From Neodontobutis hainanensis (lineage: Eukaryota; Chordata; Actinopteri; Gobiiformes; Odontobutidae): 64,000 nucleotides of DNA. Each line of letters begins with the position of its first letter. Position 1 is the first letter of the stretch. Location of the stretch: positions 12,656,501 to 12,720,500 of the forward strand of contig JALDNG010000022.1 in the NCBI GenBank assembly GCA_024349245.1, given 5' to 3'. Of this stretch, positions 56,201-64,000 are shown one piece after another. A program made the translations under genes and the position numbers. Under the pieces are notes generated by a model. That model did not search any database. It worked only from the letters and a program-made list of their open reading frames with translations, and was not told where the DNA came from.

Positions 56201-59200
56201 TTTGGACCATATCAGAAGTGTTTGGAATTATATGTAATGAGTAGGCGTTGCTATGGCAGCACTGACATGGTTATGGTTGTGTACAGTTTAATGATGTAGC
56301 AACTGTTTTACTGTTACTAACGTAAACAACATGGTGTTGCTCTGATTGGATTAAAATTGTGGTTATGGTCAGGGGATTTACCATTTACCAGCCAGTATGT
56401 GGTGCAAATGTTATTTCAGTGTCATTGCTATTGGTAGTTTGTTGTTGTTTAAAATTAAATTGCAACAATCAGTTTTTACAATGAAAGATAATTACTGCAA
56501 CTATAAGTTTGTTAAGGTTCATGTTTGTTCATGTTGTCACAAAAAATCTGCTGTATAGTATCTAGCTTAAGCATCAAAATATGGTTTTGTTTAGAACTAT
56601 CTTGATTTCCTAAAGGCATAACTAGAATACAATAGTGCCAGGTTTTCTGTTGTTTTACTGTGTACCTCAAGAAGCAAGTGTTCAGCCTCATTCACGTTTT
56701 ATTAAAATGTTTTATTTAATTTTTATTTGACCTGTGAATTAGGATTGAATTACTGAATAGTCAACAAAATAAAAAGCAAGAATATTTTGCAGATTACATT
56801 ACATTGAGCAATTCAATTATTGGACTTTTAAAATGCTGTGGTGACTCGTCTTTGGGTCACTGACATGTAACAGACATCTGAAACATAGGTACCACCTTAA
56901 TCTTAACTGTATGCATGTTGTTTTATATTGAGTTAGTTTTATATTCTAAATGGCAATAGAAAACCTCAGATTGTGGATTAAGAGTGAAATGAGTGAGTTT
57001 ATCCTGAGGGGGAATGAGGTGGTGGGGTAATGAAGGCAGCATATGCGCCCTGCTGTGCGATGTGTGATTGAGACAATTGTGTGTTTTTTTTCAAAAGAAT
57101 AGGAGTGGGAACTTAATCCACTTACCTTTTTAGTTGAGTGAAGCCCTTGGAGTGAAGCTAATCCATGCTTTGTTGTCCACAGTGGCAGCAAAAGCACATG
57201 AGAAAGTCATTAGGTGGACAGAAGCTGATCCACAGAGAGGCATGTCATTATCCGAGTGTCGTAATATTTAGCCACAGAGATGCCAGGTGCTTTTAAACAC
57301 ACAAGGGTATAACTGATTCATAAATGAAGAACAATAATATTTAGGTTTAGATGTGTTTGATTCATGTGGAATTGTCTCCATTTAGGATAGCATTTGTGTT
57401 CATGTAAAATTTCCTCACAAGCTCTCGCTGAGAGATTCATAAAAAATAAAAAACCTTCAACAGTCTGGCAAGCTATCTTTTTTAACTTTCAAAGACGCAA
57501 CTGGTGCCATATGAAAGACTTCAGAAACTGTATGCCAGGGTGTGTATCTCTGTGTATGTGTGTATTTAAACGATAGTTGTGTTGGAAATGTTTTTCAGCT
57601 TCCCTCCGACGTCTCTTGCTGAGGGAGATGAGAGGAGCTGACACACAGAATTAAAAATATCTCTCAATAACACTCCCACTCAGACACCACGAGCCAAGAG
57701 GCCACACAAACACTCACAGGCAAGTGCACACTCTGAACACACACCACCCAATGCTCAACACCCTCTTTTTGTGTGTTTCTCTCATCTTTTTCATTTCCCC
57801 ACTTGTGCATATGGACGCATACATAAAATCTGGTGTTGTGCATTTGAAAAAGACGTGGAACACCACTTACATGTTGATTCGCTTTTCATGTGTTACAAAT
57901 GCTGCAGACATAACTTTAAAATCATCATAAAAAAGTTTTTAAAAAAAGTGTAATTAATAATGATTGGCACATTTCTTTTTTCTTTAAAAGTAGCAGTGGC
58001 CATGTTGCTTTTGTGGTGCCTTATGGTGCAAAAGAGTTAAAGTCATGCTGATATTACATAGAAACTGGTTTATACAAAGTATTTCAGATCAGAGGCATTC
58101 AACAGACAATCTTCCCAAATCTGCTACAAACCACATTATGTTGAAAGGTTAGTATAGATTTTCACACAGTGACAAAATAGCGTATTGTAGCTTTAACATT
58201 AATTCATTCATGGTTCTTAATAACATGGTTCTAGATGATGTCTTATCTTAGACCATTCTTATAAGAATATGCCAGGTGATTAAACACTTTTCAAGAAAAG
58301 AAAGTCACACACTGCATGTTCAAAGATTACATTTCTTCTGTTTGAGGGATGTAATTTGATTATATCACATTGTGAACATGTGATTTTTCAGGAAATAACA
58401 ATTTTGGGCTTTGTTTGCAAAATCATCCAAAGCTTTATTCTACCAAATCAATTTGTAAAATTGATAAAACATAACAGAGCAATGCTATAAAAGAGTCTAA
58501 GTTCAAATCTGACCTTTTAACTATATTTAATGTTTAAATTTTCTCTTCAATGTGATATTATTGACCTTTTTTCATAAGCATGTTAACATCATGTAAGCCA
58601 TTTACTCACAGCAAAAAGGTTCAGGAGGTTTTTAGCAGCAGCAGAAATATCAGCATTTATGTAAGAGAGCTTCTTTCTGCCAAGTCTATTCCTGTATTCT
58701 AAATGAGAAGCATAAAGCTAATTGTGTTTGTATGAATGGCAGCAAGCAGGTTTATTCATGAATGCAAACCACACCACAGCAGCAGAAGCAGCCGCCTGTT
58801 CAGCCCCAGCGGAAGGCTCCTATTCATGAATGCATGAATGTCCTGAAGTGCCCGGCCTACTCTGTTATTTATCCGGGTCTTTGTGCCAACTGGCTCCCAC
58901 CACCACCAGACCTTTTTTCGAACAGAAAATCACCTAAAACCAGTGTCTAACTCAACTTAACCTCTACTACCATTGTACACTGTACTCTAGAGTTTTTATG
59001 GTAAGTGGTGCTATTTCAAACATGGTAGTTTCTCAATCAAACAAATTTGCCGCTCACCACAGGTTTGATTAGAAACACCACAAATGGTATCTCACATCTT
59101 GAATTGACGAAGCTGGTAGCGCTATAGAGACATTGTAACATATAGAGCGGTTATGGAAGGAGATGGAAAACCTCCTTTTACAGCAATTTATTCAAATACC

Positions 59201-59898
59201 AGCTTTGTGTTTTCATATGTTTGATGTATGTATTAGAGTTTTAGACTCCTGACCTAAAAATGGGAAACCAGCACCTTTTTTTAAAACAAGGTGCGCCTGG
59301 TTCATTAGATTCAATGGAACTTTGAGTGATGGGCACACTACCACCTCGTGAGAACATATATAACAGATACATGCCGAATCCATCACCTCAACACACTTTT
59401 ACACAGCTGAAGTACCCTACATCCTAAAATGTATATAAAACATCCAGTATAGTATATGGGCATCACAATTTGACTGACAGCACAACAATCAGTCACAGTG
59501 GTATAAACCGTCCCTCCAACTGTCCCAGTCAAGCATCAACCATTACAAAAATGTGATGCCCGACAAATCAAGCCGCAATGTCAGGGTCATCTGTTTGAGA
59601 GGTTTGACATTTTCAAAGTTTATTATAAATTTATGAATAGAACGCCAGCTTTTACAGCATGTCCTAACCCCCTCCTCCAAAAAAACAAGGTAAGAGCTTG
59701 AGAAGAAGAAGATTTGTGTGATTTTAGTCACCACTGGAGATTTCATTGGCACCACCCCGTCCTTCATGTCAGAGCCTCAATTTGGAGAAATGTCAGTGAG
59801 CACTATGAGCCGGTAGGGCAGGGCACTGTGTCATCGTAGAGACAGATACAAACACATCAGCTGCACTCATCATCTCAAACCACCTAAAAGAAACTCAC
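53219..59898. other. Gene-poor region
   Basis: No exon is supported beyond the candidates described. On the minus strand AAAAAG followed by GTAAGTGG at 57126-57121 is a strong donor and could end another 5' non-coding exon, but no clear acceptor or frame accompanies it. Confidence 0.4.
54478..54566. repeat. Fish repeat tail with (GGAT)n microsatellite
   Basis: GACCCGGCTCCGGATAAGCG followed by GTAGAAGATGGATGG and nine or so GGAT units is the typical end of a common fish repeat family. The flanking sequence continues unrelated at 54567. Confidence 0.75.
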
Positions 59899-60174
59899 CT
59901 GGAGACAGGAGGCAGCAAGACAAAAGACCCCGAGTGGAAGCCAGGGGTGTCAGACTGGGAAACACCTCAGCAGCATATCAGTCACAACTGCTAGCCTTAC
60001 TGCCTCTGTTGCTATGACAACTCTGTGGTGGTTGTGGGGTAGGTGGGTACTGTCAGGCATCCTGAAGGGAGGGATAGTCCAAAAAATCTTCAGCTGTCAC
60101 TAACTTGAGAAGCCAGTGAATGCCTGTCTGGGCTGCTGTATCTGTTCACTTGATTTCTCCACACGGCTAAGTTG
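59899..60174 (-). other. Candidate 5' non-coding exon of the unidentified minus-strand gene
   Basis: The acceptor CTCATCTCTCCTTTTTAG abuts 60174 and the donor GTGAGT follows 59899 (CTCCAG before it). The 276-bp interval has no continuous frame. It does contain a short uORF starting ATGCCTGACAG. It would lie upstream of the ATG-bearing exon at 53218. Splice signals alone are weak evidence. Confidence 0.3.
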
Positions 60175-62560
60175 CTAAAAAGGAGAGATGAGACAGTGAG
60201 CAGGTGAGGATGTAAAAGGGAATTTATGTGCAACAGAACAGATTTAAGCTATTTAAATACTGCACCAAGAGAAGGTGGTTTTATTGTGCTATACACCAGG
60301 AAAATAACATTGTAAAAGTACAACCTGCAATGGCGATAAACGTTTTTTTTAAATATTTCATTTTGCGGCTGGTGGTGATTGTGGGGGTTACACCAAGATT
60401 CAGCAACCCTTTGAAGTGTAATAAATCCATCTAATAATGCCCATGTTAATTGCATTAATATAATAATAATCACATCTTTTTGTCCCTCTCACCTTCCACA
60501 CTTCACAAAAGTACAATGAAGCCCTTGTTCCGTAATCCTGTATATTTCTGTTATTCACCCACTTTGGCTGCTTGGTAAATCAAGTGGGTGGGTGATCACT
60601 CCTTTCAATCACTACATTTCCAAATGAATGGTGTTTTTGATGTTGTTATTTTGTGGTCTTCAATATGTTTGGTAATTAAAATAAATTTTGTCAAAGTTTA
60701 CCATCACCTGACACAAATTATTATACTGGTATAAAATGAATTACAAAAAACATCTATCTCTTACTATAAATATTTCGTAGCCCACAAATACATTTGAAAA
60801 AACTGCTGACAGGGCACATATAACAACACAACAATAATCCAATAATGTTCTGTGAACAGTGGATTCATATCTGTCAAACATTCTCTCCAAAAATTCCTCA
60901 ATGCAGCATAAGCAACTTTGACTTTGAAAAGTATTTATGTTTTATCTTTGGGGCTTGTGAGTCTGGTTTATCTCTGCAAAGTTATGTACCTTTATCCAAA
61001 TGGATAGTATGTTTTTGTTTTTAAACAGAACTGCCTACTCTCTTAAATTAATATTATTATTATTATCATTACTATAATTACTTATCTCCATTGTTTGTTT
61101 TCAGAGCGGGGCTATAAAAGCCATTGTCCATGTCATTTACATAATGTGCTGCTGATAAAGAGATGACTATATCTTCAGAACATTTTGACATTAAAGTCCA
61201 GTGTTCATATAGACAAGACATTGCCCTGCAGTATAACAGAGCCAGGACCCTACACTACAATTTTATTAGTCCCCCTCAGAAGAGGTCAGAATGTGTTTTC
61301 CTTTTAATGGTGTGATGTCGACTGTGCAGCCTATTGATTTTAAACACACTGGACACATATAGATATTGACCTCATAGTAATTGACAGTGTGCACGCAGGC
61401 ACATTTTGTTATGAGTGCCCAAAGTGCTTCACATTGACTTCTTCATTGATGAGCTACTTTATTGATTTCTGAAGAGATCGTAGCATTCTCGGGCACATAA
61501 GTATGTGACAAAAGCAAGGTCATTGTGTTCAGGCCTCGGAATTTCTTACCTTAAAGCTGCCAATGTGAAAACAACCTCATTGAGACTGAAGTGATCACAC
61601 AATCAGGACTGATGAAAATGTTAACTACCTTATGCTTTATTTACGGATTCTTCCATTTGTCATTTTCTGTGCTTCTAAATTGACTGTATGCAAGTTATCA
61701 GTTTTAATGAGTCCAATTTTATCACCTGAACTTTCTTATTTTACCTGAATGTGCATCATCCTAAAATTATTGTAATTAAACCTGAAATAATCTAACTCTT
61801 GATGCTTAAACGCTACAAACACACAAGTCCAAAGATGGAAGAGGGAGTGAATACAAAATATATTTTATGAAAAATTTACAGATATCAAAATTAACGTTTT
61901 GTGTGGTTTTAAATACCAAAAATGTCCTAAAAAGGCCCCATCACAGAATAAAACAAAACTGAAAGATGACATCTACTTTAATGGTTTGAATGTCAAGTTA
62001 TGTGGGCATCTTGAATCTACATGAAAAACTCATAACATTATTCATATTGCATGTTTTCTTTGCAATGGTCATGTGATTAAGGTACACTGAATCATGGAAG
62101 ACAACCAGGTACTGAATGTGTCTGTGTCTTCTTGCATAAGAGACTCAATGGAAATAACTCAGCAATGTGCACTACATGCAAACACTGACAGTGCTGTTGC
62201 ATTTGAATGTGAATTGATGTAAAAGATAATTGTCCTAATGATCTACAGGCCTATTGTCTTCTTTATTGATCTTGTCTGATACAACATTTGCCTTATATTT
62301 AAATTGCTCTGTCACTATAAACATAATATCTGACACTGACTTTTGTGTTTTCATTTTTTAGGGACATTTGGTTGAAGCTAAACGCATGCAAATAATACAG
62401 ACGATGCTTCATTGACATAACAATGGTGCATCACGTCATCATTGAACAGTTAATTTGCAGAAAGGCGCTGTTTCAGCTCCACAATAAGCCTACACATGTC
62501 GCTAATGTTCACATGTTGTGATGGTGTGACTGTGAGAAGGCGTCACTCCGCAGTGACACA
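60175..62560. other. AT-rich intergenic DNA upstream of adcy1
   Basis: I see no gene, named repeat or RNA here; it is probably distal regulatory sequence of adcy1. Confidence 0.4.
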
Positions 62561-63109
62561 GATGAGGAAACGAAAAGAGGAAAAGACCAAATTGTTGCTA
62601 TATTGGACCATGTTCCGATGCAGCTGCGCTATTTTTAGCCGGGAACTACATCAGCTCTGACTGCAGACGCTAAGGGGAAATCACCAGCAGCCGCTGCTCT
62701 GCCGCTGTCTTCGCCAGAGCTCACATCTCTCTCTCTCACATCGCTCTGAAGCAACGGACACTGTTTACATAGGCGCGGGGCGCGTGACACCGAGAGACAA
62801 AGGCACGTAATGGCTTCGGACGGAGGTTCGTAGTGGGTGTTTTGACGACATGGCATGCGGGCGTGATGCTGTGTGAGCGATTGCGGGGGATCAGTGTGAG
62901 TGGTGCGCGCGGCTTGGCGGGTGGTCGCGTTCTTCTGAACGCAGACCCTTGAAAAGAGGCAAGCACCAGCCTCGACCTGTGGTCACCCTCTCCCCTCGCC
63001 CCAGTGCCGTGAGCCCGTTGACGTCCAGGACACGCGCGCCGGGAGAGGGTGCCGGTTCCAGCGGGACACGCGCTGAAAAGTTGTGCTGTGTCCGCGCGCC
63101 CCCAGTCTT
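62561..63109 (+). promoter_or_regulatory. GC-rich promoter and 5' UTR of adcy1
   Basis: From about 62640 the sequence becomes GC- and CpG-rich up to and through the coding exon, in sharp contrast to the AT-rich DNA before it. No TATA box stands out. The transcription start cannot be placed. Confidence 0.55.
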
Positions 63110-63706
63110 ATGCATGGCCCCGACATGGAGCCGCGCGACAGAGTTAAGAGCCATGGGACTAAGGGTCACTGCCCGGCTGGCACGTGCGAGGACGAGTTCA
63201 ACAGCCACGAGCTCGAGGCACTATTCCAGAACTACAACCTGAAGCTCGAGCAGACCGCCACGCTCAAGGCGCTCGCTGTGCTCATCGTAGCCGCGTCCTC
63301 GCTGTCGCTTGTGGAGCTTTTGTCCAGCCCGCGCCTCACTTTGTCCAAAGGCTCGTGCCCCGTGCACTGCGTGATCTTCCTCTCGCTTTTCATCGTCACT
63401 AATGTCAAGTACCTGCACGTGACGCAGCTGCAGCAGATCGCCAAGCTTGCGCTGCTCTTCAGCTTCACCTTCGCGCTGCTGTGTTGCCCGTTCCCGCCCG
63501 CGCTCACCGGGGTACGTGAGGGGCCCTTGGGCGCCGCGGGGCCAGAGCAGGGCGTGTGGCAGCTCATGCTGGTTACCCTCGTGGCCTATGTCCTGCTGCC
63601 CGTGCGCACGCTGTTGGCAGTGCTGTTCGGGGTCATGCTCGCCGCGTCCCACTTCATCGTCATTGCCACATCTTTCAACGGAAAGACGCAGAGGCTGTGG
63701 AGACCG
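63110..63706 (+). CDS. adcy1: Adenylate cyclase type 1, first coding exon (3' partial, 199 codons)
   Basis: ADCY1 is the Ca2+/calmodulin-stimulated membrane cyclase that makes cAMP, chiefly in neurons. The exon encodes the cytoplasmic N-terminus and the start of the first membrane cassette. It reads DEFNSHELEALFQNY, then LEQTATLKALAVL, then five or so hydrophobic helices, including one from PVHCVIFLSLFIVTNVKYL and one around GVWQLMLVTLVAYVLLPVR. These match mammalian ADCY1 exon 1 closely, more than ADCY8 or others. It ends RLWRP at a GTAAGT donor in phase 0. Start choice: the ATG at 63110 gives the longest product but has a poor context (C at -3); the ATG at 63125 has G at -3 and +4 and may be the real one. 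Catalytic domains lie beyond the window. Confidence 0.93.
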
Positions 63707-64000
63707 GTAAGTCAAGTTACAGACATCAAGTGAGAGGGTGTCCAAATCTGATCCTTTCCAGTCGTGACATGACTTAATATGTCAATTATTCAGCAAAGTT
63801 TACTCCGCAGGTAAAGTTTCTGAACAGTCTTGGAATAGGGACATTGGATTTAGGTCATGGGCTAAAAAAATATGACCCTTTCTAGCCTAATATAGAATGA
63901 TGTTTCACTACAGCATCTCAAAGTTAGATATGTAGCCTCAATCAGTCGGAAGCAGTAAAAATTAATCAAGTTAATGGCATCGAGAGAAAATCTTATCATT
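63707..64000 (+). other. adcy1 intron 1 (start)
   Basis: The donor GTAAGTC follows CCG at 63706. The frame runs on for nine codons to a TGA, but this is intronic. Composition returns to AT-rich. Confidence 0.8.

Noticed and set aside
57121..57222. Possible minus-strand non-coding exon ending at a strong donor
   Set aside because: Only the donor is convincing; the proposed acceptor is weak and no frame exists.

Overview
The window is vertebrate nuclear DNA, almost certainly from a ray-finned (teleost) fish. Genes are split by GT-AG introns and are orthologous to human 6p24 genes. Intergenic DNA is AT-rich and carries fish-type repeats: L2-like and REL-endonuclease LINE remnants, short inverted-repeat elements, a GGAT-tailed repeat and long TA microsatellites. 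The species cannot be named from the sequence. There are no operons, CRISPR arrays, rRNAs or convincing tRNA genes.

Layout. (1) 1-14911, + strand: the 3' end of a desmoplakin gene, one uninterrupted reading frame of about 15 kb. Human desmoplakin ends in three plakin-repeat domains (A, B, C). Here there are 18 tandem A/B-type modules, sixteen of them on an exact 729-bp (243-residue) pitch, followed by the usual linker, a Ser/Ala-rich spacer, the terminal C module and a GSR-rich tail. This epiplakin-like expansion is the most striking feature of the window. (2) 15-20.7 kb: intergenic DNA with an L2-type LINE tail and a dead REL-endonuclease LINE sitting between two TA microsatellites. (3) 20750-23108, +: complete tbc1d7 in seven coding exons, encoding 294 aa. 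A reverse-transcriptase remnant lies just past its stop codon. (4) 25790-41861, -: complete phactr1 in twelve constitutive coding exons, convergent with tbc1d7, plus a frame-preserving cassette exon and an alternative first exon. (5) 43529-46350, +: complete sirt5 in eight coding exons, encoding 305 aa, divergent from phactr1. (6) 46.5-62.5 kb: a long gene-poor stretch with several repeats. Two phase-compatible minus-strand exons here probably belong to a gene I cannot name. (7) 63110-63706, +: first coding exon of adcy1, behind a GC-rich promoter region, continuing off the window.

The genes do not form a pathway. Desmoplakin links desmosomes to intermediate filaments; TBC1D7 is a TSC-complex subunit; PHACTR1 binds actin and PP1; SIRT5 is a mitochondrial deacylase; ADCY1 is a membrane adenylyl cyclase. 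The dsp, tbc1d7, phactr1, sirt5 group matches human 6p24 neighbours. Adcy1 (human chromosome 7) marks a synteny break. Splice junctions were placed by hand from GT-AG signals, phase continuity and family similarity, with no transcript data.
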